From: Methanoregula sp. PtaB.Bin085
GTDB lineage: Archaea > Halobacteriota > Methanomicrobia > Methanomicrobiales > Methanospirillaceae
DNA length: 64,000 bases
NCBI RefSeq assembly: GCF_002067035.1
Contig: NZ_MVQB01000053.1
Span: 1-64,000 of the forward strand
Reading direction: 5' to 3'
The translations under genes were made by a program, and so were the position numbers. Of the stretch, positions 45,181 to 54,514 are shown one piece after another. Numbering within the stretch: position 1 is the first letter of the stretch; every line of letters starts with the position of its first letter. Below the pieces are notes generated by a model, which saw nothing but the letters and a program-made list of their open reading frames with translations, was not told the DNA's origin and did no database searches.

Positions 45181-47397
45181 ATGCCAAAAACACCTGAAAA
45201 AACCAAAGCGAGAACTGCAATGCCGTCCCCGGCAGAATTCAAAAAACTCAGCCAGGGACGGACGATGTTCCTTGCAAAGCTGTATGCCGGGGCACCCGGC
45301 CTCCCGACCGGCAATACCTGGTGGGAGGAACTGACCTGTGTCGGCTACAATCCCGAGACGTCCCTCCTTGAGGCAGTCATCTCCGTCAAGCAGCCGACCG
45401 GCTACTGCGGGGGAATCTGTTCCTCCGGATCCCAGGAATATGTACGGTTCTTCATCGACTGGGGGGACGGCCACGGGTTTACCCATGCCGGCCTTGCCAG
45501 CATCAGGGTATCCGATATCTCCGATGCGCCCAAAGGGCCCCAGCATCCTCTCATGTACCTTGTCACGCTGCCCCTCGACTTCTCCGGCCACCAGCGCTGC
45601 TGCTGGACGGCAGTGCTCCCGAAGGTTCGGGCGGTCCTGAGCTGGAACGCCCTTCCCTCGCTGGATCCCGATGACACGCCGTATTACGGGAATGCCCTTG
45701 ACGCAGCGATCCAGCTGAAACCGTATCCGTTCTGCATTTCCTGCCTGATCGAAAAGGGAGTGAAGATTGACAAGAACCTGATGGAGATACTCGACATCCA
45801 CGCACCGCTTCCGCTGGTGCAGAAACCGGTTCCCATGGTCCACGAAATGGCTGAGCAGTACCTGAAAGCGGGTGTCCCAAAGCACCGTATCGTGTACCCG
45901 GCGGTCTATCCCCTTGTGAAGGGAAAGGCCGTGGCCACGGCATCCGCGGTTCTGCCGGACAAGTCCTGGCTCCTCAAACACGATATCGACCTGAAACTTG
46001 CCATCGACACCCTCGCGGAGACCAAGGCCGACGTGAGCTTCGAGGAGGTCATCTGCGCCGGCCTCTGCACGCCAAACGACACGCTCGGGGCTGTCATCCA
46101 TGTCAAAAAACCCTCGGGATACAGCGGTTCGCTCTGCGACAAGGGCTCGGTCGAGTACGTGGCGTTCTGGGCGGACTGGAACAACAACGGGACCTTTGAT
46201 GAGTACCTTGGCACGGCGCAGGTCACGGTGCACGACATCGACACGATCCCGGCCGAAGGGCTGTACTATGGCGTGACGTTCCCCGTCAACCTGACAGGCC
46301 ACCTCTCGACCTGCACAAACCCGAGCGTTGTCCGGATCCGGGCGGTCCTGTCCTGGGCGATCCCCCCGTCCACGACCGATCCGTCGGACCTGACCACTTG
46401 GGGCAATTCCCTCGATGTGGTCGTGCAGGTCCGGGAAGGGACACCGGACACCGGCATGACCGCGCTCATCTACAAGCTGGGCGGGGTCGCGATCGAGAGC
46501 ATCTCACAGGACGATACCGATGCCAGCCTGCGGGGACTTGCCTTCCCGACCTCCATCCTGCCGGTGAGCGCCTCTGCGGACCCGGGCAACCGCCCGTTCG
46601 GCGGCCTTGTGTACATCCAGGGACGGCTCTACAATACCGGACCGGCCGGCACGGTGCATTTCACGGTGGAGTACAAGCCCCGCAATGCACCCGATGTTGA
46701 TGCCAGCTGGGCACCGGTCACGACGAAAATGACCTTCACGATCATGGATCCCTCCGATGTGGCCGACCCGCACAAGACCTATACGCAGACCTGCCCCGAC
46801 GGCTGGTTCACGTTCCTCGAGGACATGGGCGCACTACCCTACCCGCTCCTGGAGCGCGATAACATGCTCGGGATTTGGGACACCGGCGCACTGAACGGCG
46901 AGTTCCATATCCGCGTGAGGTACACGGAGGACTACCCGCTGACACCGGGAAGCGTCATCCACAAGACCGCAAGCGCCCTCATCCGGCTCGACAACACGAG
47001 ATTTTCGGTCAACACTGCAGTGGGCAACACATCGGTCGACCTCTCCTCCACGCTCGATATCGCAATCGAGGCCATGGACTGCCCGAACACGACGCAGGGC
47101 GAGACGCTGACCGGCCACCTCCGGGTCATCCACCCGTACTTCTGGTACTGGAACCTTGACCTGCAGCCGTCCGGCCATGTCCACGGGAACGCCGTTACCC
47201 CGCCGCTCCGCCTCTACGCGTCAGTCGGCGACACGGGGGACGGCAACCTCTCCTGGTCTGTCGATACCGGCAAACTCGACCCATGCGGGTATACCCTGAC
47301 GGTCTGGGGGCGGGACCGGGCGATCCTCAACAGCAACGGTGCGATCTGGCACTGGGACCGCAAGGCCGTGGGGTTCTGCGTGAAGAAGAAGCCCTGA
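45181..47397 (+). CDS. 738-residue protein with a duplicated beta module, unknown function
   Basis: 738 residues, no signal peptide and no membrane helix, so probably cytoplasmic or exported by an unknown route. A module of about 130 residues occurs twice (about 50-182 and 288-425). Shared features: a Cys in ELTCVG/EVICAGL, AVI.VK.P.GY.G..C, GS.EYV.F..DW, a V.DI turn, VRAVLSW, and a terminal YGNALD/WGNSLD strand. The C-terminal third has a jelly-roll-like pattern (GSVIHKTASALI, LTGHLRVIHPYFWYWNLDL, KLDPCGYTLTVWGRDRA). I recall similar modules in bacterial proteins of unknown role but cannot name the family. AGGTGAG sits before the ATG and a TATA box further up. Confidence 0.7.
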   Translation: MPKTPEKTKARTAMPSPAEFKKLSQGRTMFLAKLYAGAPGLPTGNTWWEELTCVGYNPETSLLEAVISVKQPTGYCGGICSSGSQEYVRFFIDWGDGHGFTHAGLASIRVSDISDAPKGPQHPLMYLVTLPLDFSGHQRCCWTAVLPKVRAVLSWNALPSLDPDDTPYYGNALDAAIQLKPYPFCISCLIEKGVKIDKNLMEILDIHAPLPLVQKPVPMVHEMAEQYLKAGVPKHRIVYPAVYPLVKGKAVATASAVLPDKSWLLKHDIDLKLAIDTLAETKADVSFEEVICAGLCTPNDTLGAVIHVKKPSGYSGSLCDKGSVEYVAFWADWNNNGTFDEYLGTAQVTVHDIDTIPAEGLYYGVTFPVNLTGHLSTCTNPSVVRIRAVLSWAIPPSTTDPSDLTTWGNSLDVVVQVREGTPDTGMTALIYKLGGVAIESISQDDTDASLRGLAFPTSILPVSASADPGNRPFGGLVYIQGRLYNTGPAGTVHFTVEYKPRNAPDVDASWAPVTTKMTFTIMDPSDVADPHKTYTQTCPDGWFTFLEDMGALPYPLLERDNMLGIWDTGALNGEFHIRVRYTEDYPLTPGSVIHKTASALIRLDNTRFSVNTAVGNTSVDLSSTLDIAIEAMDCPNTTQGETLTGHLRVIHPYFWYWNLDLQPSGHVHGNAVTPPLRLYASVGDTGDGNLSWSVDTGKLDPCGYTLTVWGRDRAILNSNGAIWHWDRKAVGFCVKKKP

Positions 47398-47419
47398 TCA
47401 TTCATGTGAGAAAGAAAAT

Positions 47420-47432
47420 TCTCTCTTTTTTT
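47420..47432 (+). terminator. T-run after the 738-residue protein gene
   Basis: TCTCTCTTTTTTTGG downstream of the stop; a likely T-tract terminator between convergent genes. Confidence 0.4.
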
Positions 47433-47484
47433 GGCAAAAGGCGCCAGCCTGTGCCGGATGGAGCCGGCCGCTTCCCGCCCGCCG

Positions 47485-48123
47485 TCACACCGGCATGTTG
47501 ATGATGATGTTGGGGGAGTTCGAAAAATCCCCTTCCATGTCCACGCAGACTCCCTTCGTGCATCCCGAGAAGGGCGGGCAGACATTCCCGCAGCTCCCGC
47601 AGTTCATGTTATCGGTGGAGAAGTCGTAGCACTTCTCGTCAAGGCACAGGCTCTTTCCCGCGGGGCACTCGATGCTCACGTTCACGCATTTTGCCTGGTG
47701 ACAGATGGACCCGGTCGGGCAGGCATTGCCGCAGGTGCCGCAATGGGCATCGTCGGACGGGAGGTCGACGCATGTTTTGTTGCAGACCGAAAGGCCCTTC
47801 CTGCAGCACTGGCCTTCAACGCACGCCTGCCCGCCGGCGCAGGACGCCCCGCAGGACCCGCAGTCCCCGATGGCCACCGCCAGGTCGCTGCAGTGGTCGG
47901 TGCACCACGTCAGGCCCGGCCGGCACGATCCCCCGGGCGCCGGGGCTGTTGTTGCCGGCACGGGTGTTGACGGGGGAACGGCAGTAAGAGGTGCCGGGGT
48001 TGTTGCTGTCGGGACCGCCGGGGGCGGGGACACCTGGGTGCACCCCGCAAGAACCGCGGCGATGGCGATGACAGCGACCAGCTGTGCGGTGACGATCGTG
48101 CGTGTGCCCTTGCCTGATCTCAT
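47485..48123 (-). CDS. Cysteine-rich lipoprotein with Stig1-like repeats
   Basis: 212 residues. Signal peptide with lipobox LAGC (C28) and a Thr/Pro linker to about 65, then Cys-rich units: CRPGLTWCTDHCSDL...DCGSCGASCAGGQAC, CRKGLSVCNKTCVDLPSDDAHCGTCGNACP and CLDEKCYDFSTDNMNCGSCGNVCP. The C....C.D...D..NCG.CG..C pattern is that of Stig1-like repeats and should form several disulphides. It is probably a cell-surface protein. The similar secreted protein at 48741 lies 0.6 kb away in the opposite direction. Confidence 0.75.
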   Translation of the reverse strand: MRSGKGTRTIVTAQLVAVIAIAAVLAGCTQVSPPPAVPTATTPAPLTAVPPSTPVPATTAPAPGGSCRPGLTWCTDHCSDLAVAIGDCGSCGASCAGGQACVEGQCCRKGLSVCNKTCVDLPSDDAHCGTCGNACPTGSICHQAKCVNVSIECPAGKSLCLDEKCYDFSTDNMNCGSCGNVCPPFSGCTKGVCVDMEGDFSNSPNIIINMPV

Positions 48124-48380
48124 GCGTTATCCGCCAGGAACCGGTCTGCCCTGCCGCCGGTGCAGGACACAGCAATGGTGGTTATGCCGCAGGCGCGGGA
48201 GCGCGGGACCGGTCCCGATCAACCGGAAGAGGTTGTTGTATGGTAAATAGGTATGCCCGGAGATCCCCGCCGGTATCCCGGCCGGCGCCAGCACCGGAGC
48301 CACGCCCAATCCTGCCGGTTGCCGGCGGAGTATGGCACCAGCGAAATTCTTAATACCCTGCCGGCGAATCACCAGTTATT
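48124..48380. other. Divergent intergenic region
   Basis: About 250 bases, no gene. CTTAATACC near 48347 lies about 30 bases before the GTG at 48381 and may be its TATA box. Confidence 0.35.
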
Positions 48381-48623
48381 GTGAATAACCCGGCCCAACG
48401 GAGCAGGCTGATCTTCATCTGGTCCTGGATCTTTGCCCTCTGCATCCTCGCACTCCTCTTCGTCTTCTTCTATGTCTCGATGCGATGCGGCCACCTGATG
48501 CTGGCAGGGAACGGGACAACGAACTGCGTGGTCGGGATCGGCACGTTCTGGATCGAGGGGGCGTTCGTCGCCGCCGCGCTCTTCTCCCTGTACCGCGTCA
48601 ACAGGCTGATGGCGGGCGGGTGA
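48381..48623 (+). CDS. Small two-helix membrane protein, Cys pair in loop (3 of 3)
   Basis: 80 residues with a GTG start that follows a TATA-like box by about 30 bases. Helix 1 IFIWSWIFALCILALLFVFFY, loop MRCGHLMLAGNGTTNC with two cysteines, helix 2 TFWIEGAFVAAALFSLYRVN. Same layout as the genes at 40038 and 40566, including the SLYR ending of the second helix that is also in the protein from 40566. Function unknown. The Cys-rich gene follows after about 117 bases. Confidence 0.6.
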   Translation: MNNPAQRSRLIFIWSWIFALCILALLFVFFYVSMRCGHLMLAGNGTTNCVVGIGTFWIEGAFVAAALFSLYRVNRLMAGG

Positions 48624-48740
48624 CGGCGGGGAGAGAGCCGGGACCTGCACCAGAACCCCTGTCCCGGTGAATACTACAGAAACACAGATATAATCCGGTC
48701 AGTGTATTGTTGCATATCTCCCCTGTGGGGGGTATGTCCT

Positions 48741-50348
48741 GTGAAAAATATCCTCTTCCTGTGTGTTTTCTGCATCCTGCTGATCGCTGCAGCCCCTGCG
48801 GGTGCAGCAGCCCTCACCTCCGTGACCGCGTGCCCCTCCTCCTGCTCCTGCCTCCTGCCTGCTGAGGCCGCGAAGATCGGCTCGCCCGGGTACTGCAATG
48901 ACAAGCCGCAGATCTGCGCTGCCGATTCGGGGGGCGTGCAGAAGTACTGCTATGGAAAAACGGCCGTAAAATCCCCGGCAATACGCGCAACATTGGTCGT
49001 TGTCGCAACCACAACCGCCGTTCCGCAGGCCTGTGCAGCCGGCTGTTCCTGCCTCAGCCCGGAGGACGCGAAGGCAAAGAATCTCCCGTACTGCGGCGGT
49101 AAGCAAACCCTCTGCAGCGGCACCCCCGGGCAGGACCCGCGGTACTGCTTTGCACCGGCTGACACCGCCGCCGCCCGGACCACGACGCAGGCTGTTGCCG
49201 CGATCAAACCCGGGACCACCCTTGTTGCGGTCCCGGCCGGTACTCCGTCCGGCACCCCGGTACTTCCGGCCGTATCTGCCCGGGTCCTGGCAACAACATC
49301 AGTCCCCGCCACAACGACAAGTGCGGTTGTGGCCGATCCGGGGATCCTTGCCGGGATCGGCAGCATCTTCGGCTCGCTCCTTGGCACGCCTTCTTCCAGC
49401 ACATCGTCCCGTATGATCTCCTGCAACGGCACCCTCACGGACATAATGACTGATGCTGCCAACTGCGGGGGGTGCGGGCTCGTCTGCCCGGATGGTCCCT
49501 GTGTCATGGGCAGCTGCCGGGACACTGGAGGGCGGATGACCCTGGCATGCAGCGCGAGGGAAGTCCTCTGCAACGGCGTCTGTACCGACATCTGGTTCAA
49601 TGAGAGTACCTGCGGGAACTGCACAAATACCTGCAGAGCTGGCGAGGCCTGCTGCAGCGGGGAATGCGTGAACCTGTCCTCGAACTGGCATTGCGGGTCC
49701 TGCTCGAACGTGTGCCACCCCAGCGAGTCCTCCTGCTCCGGAGGAGTATGCCAGTGCTACCGGAACAGGACGCTCTGCGGCGACGGGTACTGTTACGATC
49801 TCCAGAACGATCACCACAGCTGCGGGACCTGCGGGCATGAGTGCCGGGAGGGCGAGATCTGCTGCAGCGGTGTCTGCTCCGATACGGAGACCGACAGCCG
49901 GAACTGCGGGGAATGCGGCCGGGCATGCGGTGAGGATACCGATATCTGCGTTCGGGGGGAGTGTCAGGACACGACACATAACCGTGACCACTGCGGGGGT
50001 CGCAATATCGTTTGCAGCCATGACGAATGGTGCTGCATGTCGCAGTGCATAAACCTCACGGCGCCGGAGTCCTGCGGGGCCTGCGGAAGCCAGGTCGTCT
50101 GCCCGGCGGGGAACCTCTGCTGCGAGGGCGTCTGCACCGAACAGGACCGGAAAAACTGTGGCGCCTGCGGAGAGGATTGTTTTTCGGGTGAGCACTGCTG
50201 TGACGGGAAGTGCATGAATCTCGACTCGCACGACAACTGCGGCACCTGCAACCATGCATGCTCCTGGTACGAGGTCTGCGATCCCCTGGAAGAGGAGTGC
50301 CACAACGGCTGGGATGATTTCTGGGAGATGGTTACTGAGGGGGCCTGA
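48741..50348 (+). CDS. Secreted cysteine-rich protein with many Stig1-like repeats
   Basis: 535 residues from a GTG chosen at the signal peptide (VKNILFLCVFCILLIAAAP). Two short SCSC(L)xPE(E/A)A units near 30 and 110 are followed by a Thr/Ala-rich stretch, then about nine Cys repeats such as CNGVCTDIWFNESTCGNCTNTC, CCSGVCSDTETDSRNCGECGRAC and CCEGVCTEQDRKNCGACGEDC. It ends without a membrane anchor. Expected to be extracellular and disulphide-rich, possibly structural or adhesive. The frame extends upstream, but the signal peptide fixes the start. Related in pattern to the lipoprotein at 47485. Confidence 0.75.
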   Translation: MKNILFLCVFCILLIAAAPAGAAALTSVTACPSSCSCLLPAEAAKIGSPGYCNDKPQICAADSGGVQKYCYGKTAVKSPAIRATLVVVATTTAVPQACAAGCSCLSPEDAKAKNLPYCGGKQTLCSGTPGQDPRYCFAPADTAAARTTTQAVAAIKPGTTLVAVPAGTPSGTPVLPAVSARVLATTSVPATTTSAVVADPGILAGIGSIFGSLLGTPSSSTSSRMISCNGTLTDIMTDAANCGGCGLVCPDGPCVMGSCRDTGGRMTLACSAREVLCNGVCTDIWFNESTCGNCTNTCRAGEACCSGECVNLSSNWHCGSCSNVCHPSESSCSGGVCQCYRNRTLCGDGYCYDLQNDHHSCGTCGHECREGEICCSGVCSDTETDSRNCGECGRACGEDTDICVRGECQDTTHNRDHCGGRNIVCSHDEWCCMSQCINLTAPESCGACGSQVVCPAGNLCCEGVCTEQDRKNCGACGEDCFSGEHCCDGKCMNLDSHDNCGTCNHACSWYEVCDPLEEECHNGWDDFWEMVTEGA

Positions 50349-50528
50349 CAGTGCTCCATCACTTTTGTTCTGAATACCATTGAAATGCCGTAAGGAGCCG
50401 GAACTTCCCCGCGACCCCGTCGCAGCACCGGCTCCCGGTGCCAATCCTTTTCTCTGCACGGGACCGATACTGTTGGTTACTTTTACCCGGGCGGAAACGG
50501 GAGATGCCCGGGCAGCAGGGAGGATATC

Positions 50529-50897
50529 ATGACATCAACACCATGCAGCCAGTGCGGGGAATGCTGCCGGTGGCTGGTGCTGGGCGAGATACAGGAGATG
50601 TCCGCCGACGAACGCCGGTACCACGCCCTCCGCGGCGCAACCGAGCGCCAGGGGCTCGTCCTCGTGGAGCACCCCTGCACGATGCTCGAGTACTACCGGG
50701 CGGAGGACGGGGCTGCAGCCGGCGCTGGCGACCTGACGGACGACAACCTTGCCCGCGGCATTGTCCGGGCCCGGTGCTCCGTGCACGGGAAGAAGCCGGA
50801 GGTCTGCCGGCTCTACGAAGGGAAGAGGCGGCGGGACGGGATGGTCTTCTATATCCCGGAGCGATGCACGATGGCAGCAGGAAAGAAGAAGCAGTAA
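50529..50897 (+). CDS. YkgJ-family (CxxCGxCC) metal-binding protein
   Basis: 122 residues. Opens with CSQCGECCRWL, the Fe-S or zinc cluster motif of the YkgJ/FliB family, and contains further cysteines in HPCTMLEYY, RARCSVHGKKPEVCRLY and PERCTM, the standard order with PxxC...Y. Some members methylate flagellin or load clusters; here no partner gene is seen, so the function is open. GGAGGATATC ends just before the ATG. A minus-strand gap of 133 bases follows. Confidence 0.85.
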   Translation: MTSTPCSQCGECCRWLVLGEIQEMSADERRYHALRGATERQGLVLVEHPCTMLEYYRAEDGAAAGAGDLTDDNLARGIVRARCSVHGKKPEVCRLYEGKRRRDGMVFYIPERCTMAAGKKKQ

Positions 50898-51030
50898 CGG
50901 AGATAGTGAAGCGGGGGGCCATACAGAGCAATACCCGCCGGGAGAGTGTGACGTCTTTTCCCACGAAAACAACATCTCATAACAGGCACAGATCCGAATT
51001 CCTGGTTCCCGGAAGGAAAATATGAAAAAA

Positions 51031-52389
51031 TTACTTTCTGGTTTTTTTCTTCCCATGTACGAGAACAGCAGCCAGGTATTTTTCCGGATCGTACTTCAGC
51101 CACTGTTTTCGTTCCATGGTGTAATCGCCATTCATGGACCGTTCCCCCGTGAGCCATTTCCAGACCGGCAGCACCCGGACGACCAGCGCTCCCCGGGTGA
51201 TCATCTCTTCCTGCTGATACGTGAGCAGGTATCCTTCAGCCAATCTGTGTTCTTCCATGGCGCTGTACAGGCCGGCCAGTTCGCGTTCGCGATTCTCCGT
51301 TGTGAGCTCATAACAGACCTGGATTGTCCCGGTGATTCTCCCGCTCTCTTCCGTGATGAAATCGCATTCTTTAGTGGTCTTGTGGAAATAGACGGAGGCA
51401 CGCCGGCGCAGCAGCTCAATGAGCACCATGTTCTCCAGCAACCTGCCCCGGTCTTCTGAAAAACGGAACGCAACCGCGTTGCGCATGCCATTGTCGATGC
51501 AATAGAGTTTCTTCTCAGTGACGTACTGCTTTTTCAGTGAGGGATCGTACCGGAATATCTCGAACAGCAGGAATGCATCTTCGAGGAAACCGATATAATC
51601 CCGGACCGAAGCCACGCTCCGGAATCCGAGGGTGTTTTTCAGCGAATTATATGTTGCCGGGTTGGCAGTGTTGGTAAACAGGTACCGGGCGAGCTGCCGG
51701 AACCCCTTCACTTCCCGGATCCCTGACCGGCTGATGATATCACGGAACAAAATGTCATCATAGATCCGCTTGAGGTATTCCGGATCCCCGGTTTTGAGAA
51801 ATTCAGGGAATCCGCCCCCGGCAAGGTACCGGTCGAATTCCGCGAGGATCCGGGCTTTCTGCTTCTCCGCAACCCGGCCGGTTCCGATGGACCGGTATCG
51901 CAGCACTTCCCCAAACGAGAATGGGTACAGAGTGACCGGCAGGTGCCGTCCGGTGAGCCGGGTACCAAGCTCTTTTGAAAGGAGGCTGGCATTCGAGCCG
52001 GTTAAAAAGACCTTGTATCCTTCATCATGGATCCGGCGTATGAACCGCTCCCAGCCGTCCACGTTCTGGATCTCATCGATAAAGAGAGTTTTTATTCCCG
52101 GGAAGAGCTTCTCGAAAACCAGCATCAGGGCGGGGAAATCCGCAAGGGTGAAATCCAGGAGCCGGTCGTCATCGAAGTTGATGTACAGGAATTCATCGTA
52201 CAGTGCCGAGAGCTGCCGCAGGAGGGTTGACTTGCCGCAACGCCGTATACCGGTGATAACAATGATCGCATTCGTCTTTGTAAGAGGTGCTGCGGCAATC
52301 TCCCGGGGAATGCCCGGGTCCCGGGCAAGGAATGCCTCCTTCTGGGATAGGACCAGCTCTTCCAGCTGCGATGAGGGGATCATTTGCAT
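51031..52389 (-). CDS. DUF4143-type P-loop ATPase
   Basis: 452 residues. AAA-type domain with Walker A VITGIRRCGKSTLLRQL, FLYINFDDDRLLDF, Walker B TLFIDEIQNVDGW and a sensor in FLTGSNASLLS, then GR(H)LPVTLYPFSFGEVL and the C-terminal DUF4143 domain (RLLENMVLIELLRR, FHKTTKECDFIT nuclease-like fold). These proteins are common and often variable in archaea; some are linked to defence or mobile DNA, none of which is shown here. Start could be either of two ATGs (52389, 52383). TATA box TTTATACATTA lies about 45 bases upstream. It is downstream of recQ on the same strand. Confidence 0.85.
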   Translation of the reverse strand: MQMIPSSQLEELVLSQKEAFLARDPGIPREIAAAPLTKTNAIIVITGIRRCGKSTLLRQLSALYDEFLYINFDDDRLLDFTLADFPALMLVFEKLFPGIKTLFIDEIQNVDGWERFIRRIHDEGYKVFLTGSNASLLSKELGTRLTGRHLPVTLYPFSFGEVLRYRSIGTGRVAEKQKARILAEFDRYLAGGGFPEFLKTGDPEYLKRIYDDILFRDIISRSGIREVKGFRQLARYLFTNTANPATYNSLKNTLGFRSVASVRDYIGFLEDAFLLFEIFRYDPSLKKQYVTEKKLYCIDNGMRNAVAFRFSEDRGRLLENMVLIELLRRRASVYFHKTTKECDFITEESGRITGTIQVCYELTTENRERELAGLYSAMEEHRLAEGYLLTYQQEEMITRGALVVRVLPVWKWLTGERSMNGDYTMERKQWLKYDPEKYLAAVLVHGKKKTRK

Positions 52390-52487
52390 TACCAATGAAT
52401 ACTTTATGCATTTTATTTACATTAGTAATGTATAAATTTTTGTTCCATGGGCTGTTGTTCGCGACATCCCTTCGGGAATTGGCCGGA

Positions 52488-54326
52488 TTACTCTGCCGGC
52501 ACGGACCCCGGCGCCGGCGCCGCATACTCCGCGATAGCCCTCATGAACGCCGGCCCGTATTTCTCCAGTTTCCGGTCGCCGACGCCATGGATGGTCCTGA
52601 AGGATTCCCGGTCGGCAGGCCGGAGCCGGGCCAGCTCCCGGAGGCTCCGGTCGGAGAAGATCACGTACGGGGGCACCCGGTCGGCATCGGCAAGGGATTT
52701 GCGGAGCTGTTTCAGGTGCAGGAAGAGCGGTTCGCTGCCGGCCGGGAGATCCGGCTGTTTCGGGTGCTCCGGTTGTTTTCCGGTACGGACCTCCGACGCC
52801 GGCAGCATGACCCGGGCCCGGCCGTCCAAAATCTCCTGGCTCCGTGCAGTCTTCCGGATAACAGGATACTGGTCGCCGTCCCGTGCCAGGTACCCCTGCC
52901 TCACGAGTTCGCTGATCCAGCTCCGGTACCGGGCCCGGGTGTACGCTTTCCCGGATTTGAACGCGGGGAGCCGGTCAAAATGCCGGGCCCGGACCTTAAC
53001 GCTTGCCGTCCCGGTCAGCACATCCGTGATGAGTTCGATCCCAAACGATCCCGGCAGCTGCCGGATGCAGTCCAGGATCGTTCGTGCAATCTCCGTCCCG
53101 TCGATCAGTTCGCGGGGATGCTCGCAGGTGTCGCAGGACCCGCACTGCGTATCCGGAAAATCCTCGCCGAAATAGGTGAGCAGGTACTTTCTCCTGCAGG
53201 CTGCGGATTCGCAGTAATCCGCCATCTCCCGGAGTTTCCGGAGGGCCCCGGAGGCGTGCGGTTCACCGGATCCCTCGCCGGAAAGGAGCGACCGGACGCG
53301 GTACACGTCGCCCCGGCTGTACAGGAGGATGCAGTCCGCGGGGAGCCCGTCCCGTCCTGCCCGGCCGGTCTCCTGGTAATAGGACTCGATGCTCTTCGGG
53401 AGGGCGTAATGGATCACGTACCGCACATCGGGCTTGTTGATCCCCATGCCGAACGCGACCGTTGCGCAGACCGTGTCCACATTATCGCGGATGAAGTCCT
53501 CCTGGACCTTCGAGCGCTCCTGTTTCGTGAGACCTGCATGGTAGGCCGCTGCCCGGAACCCCCGTTTTTTCAGTTCTGCCGCAAGGGTGTCGGTCTCCTG
53601 CTTGCTGAAGCAGTAGATGATGCCGGATTCCCCGCGGTGCTGCATGAGGTATTCGATCACCGTGACCAGCGGATTGTTCTTTTCCACCACCCGGTACCGG
53701 AGGTTCTTCCGGTTGAAGCTGCCGACGAACTCCCGGGGACGGGCGAGGCCGAGCTGTGCCCGGATATCGTCCCGCACTTTCGGGATGGCAGTTGCCGTCA
53801 GCGCGATGACCGGGACGGCCGGGAAGGTCTTTTTCAGCACCGCGAGCTGCCGGTACTCCGGCCGGAAATCGTGCCCCCATTCCGAGATGCAGTGGGCCTC
53901 GTCGATCGCGATCAGGCCGAGCTGTGTCTGCCGGATGAGATCGAGGAAGGCCGGCTGCACGCACTTCTCCGGCGAAACGAACAGGAGCCGGAGGGTGTTG
54001 TCCCTCAGCTCCTGTCCGACGGACTCCCGCTCGCGGAACTCGAGCGAGCTGTTGTACGCCGCTGCCGGGATTCCCCGGGAGGTGAGGTCGTCCACCTGGT
54101 CCTTCATGAGGGCGATGAGCGGAGAGACGACGAGCGTGAGGCCGCCGGATGCGAGCGCCGGCAGCTGGTAGCAGAGCGATTTGCCGCTCCCGGTTGCCAG
54201 GACCGCGAGCGTATCGTTCCCGTTGAGCACGGACGCGATGATCGCTTCCTGGCCGGGGAGGAATTCCGTGTACCCCCAGTATTTCTTCAGCAGCTGCCCG
54301 ATGGCGTCCCGGCGATCCGCGTTCAT
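52488..54326 (-). CDS. recQ: RecQ-family ATP-dependent DNA helicase
   Basis: 612 residues. Superfamily 2 helicase with LPGQEAIIASVLNGNDTLAVLATGSGKSLCYQLPA (motifs 0 and I), IDEAHCISEWGHDFRPEY (motif II with the RecQ loop), ALTATA, YCFSKQETD and VIHYALPKSIESYYQETGRAGRDG (motif VI). The zinc site is CxxxxCRRK...CGSCDTC, then a winged helix and a C-terminal HRDC domain (SLRELARL...FRTIHGVGDRKLEKYG). It unwinds recombination and fork intermediates. RecQ of this bacterial type is sporadic in archaea, so horizontal transfer is plausible. The start ATG at 54326 fixes the conserved N terminus; the longer frame is rejected. Confidence 0.95.
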   Translation of the reverse strand: MNADRRDAIGQLLKKYWGYTEFLPGQEAIIASVLNGNDTLAVLATGSGKSLCYQLPALASGGLTLVVSPLIALMKDQVDDLTSRGIPAAAYNSSLEFRERESVGQELRDNTLRLLFVSPEKCVQPAFLDLIRQTQLGLIAIDEAHCISEWGHDFRPEYRQLAVLKKTFPAVPVIALTATAIPKVRDDIRAQLGLARPREFVGSFNRKNLRYRVVEKNNPLVTVIEYLMQHRGESGIIYCFSKQETDTLAAELKKRGFRAAAYHAGLTKQERSKVQEDFIRDNVDTVCATVAFGMGINKPDVRYVIHYALPKSIESYYQETGRAGRDGLPADCILLYSRGDVYRVRSLLSGEGSGEPHASGALRKLREMADYCESAACRRKYLLTYFGEDFPDTQCGSCDTCEHPRELIDGTEIARTILDCIRQLPGSFGIELITDVLTGTASVKVRARHFDRLPAFKSGKAYTRARYRSWISELVRQGYLARDGDQYPVIRKTARSQEILDGRARVMLPASEVRTGKQPEHPKQPDLPAGSEPLFLHLKQLRKSLADADRVPPYVIFSDRSLRELARLRPADRESFRTIHGVGDRKLEKYGPAFMRAIAEYAAPAPGSVPAE

Positions 54327-54514
54327 ATGCTGCAATGGTCGGGGGAGCGAGGGATAAGGGGGTGGGCGGACGGGGTGAAAGTGACGGGCGGTGGGGCTGT
54401 GCTGCCGGAATGCACCTGAACCAGACGGTCCTCCCTCCGGAAAGAGAAAAGGAGCTGCCATGGATCACGGGATAATCCCCCGCGATCTGCTGCGCCACGG
54501 CCGTTTATCCCGCG

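Noticed and set aside
44516-45220. 234-residue minus-strand frame across the gap before the duplicated-module gene
   Set aside because: It overlaps the UPF0216 gene in another frame and the promoter of the plus-strand gene; shadow.
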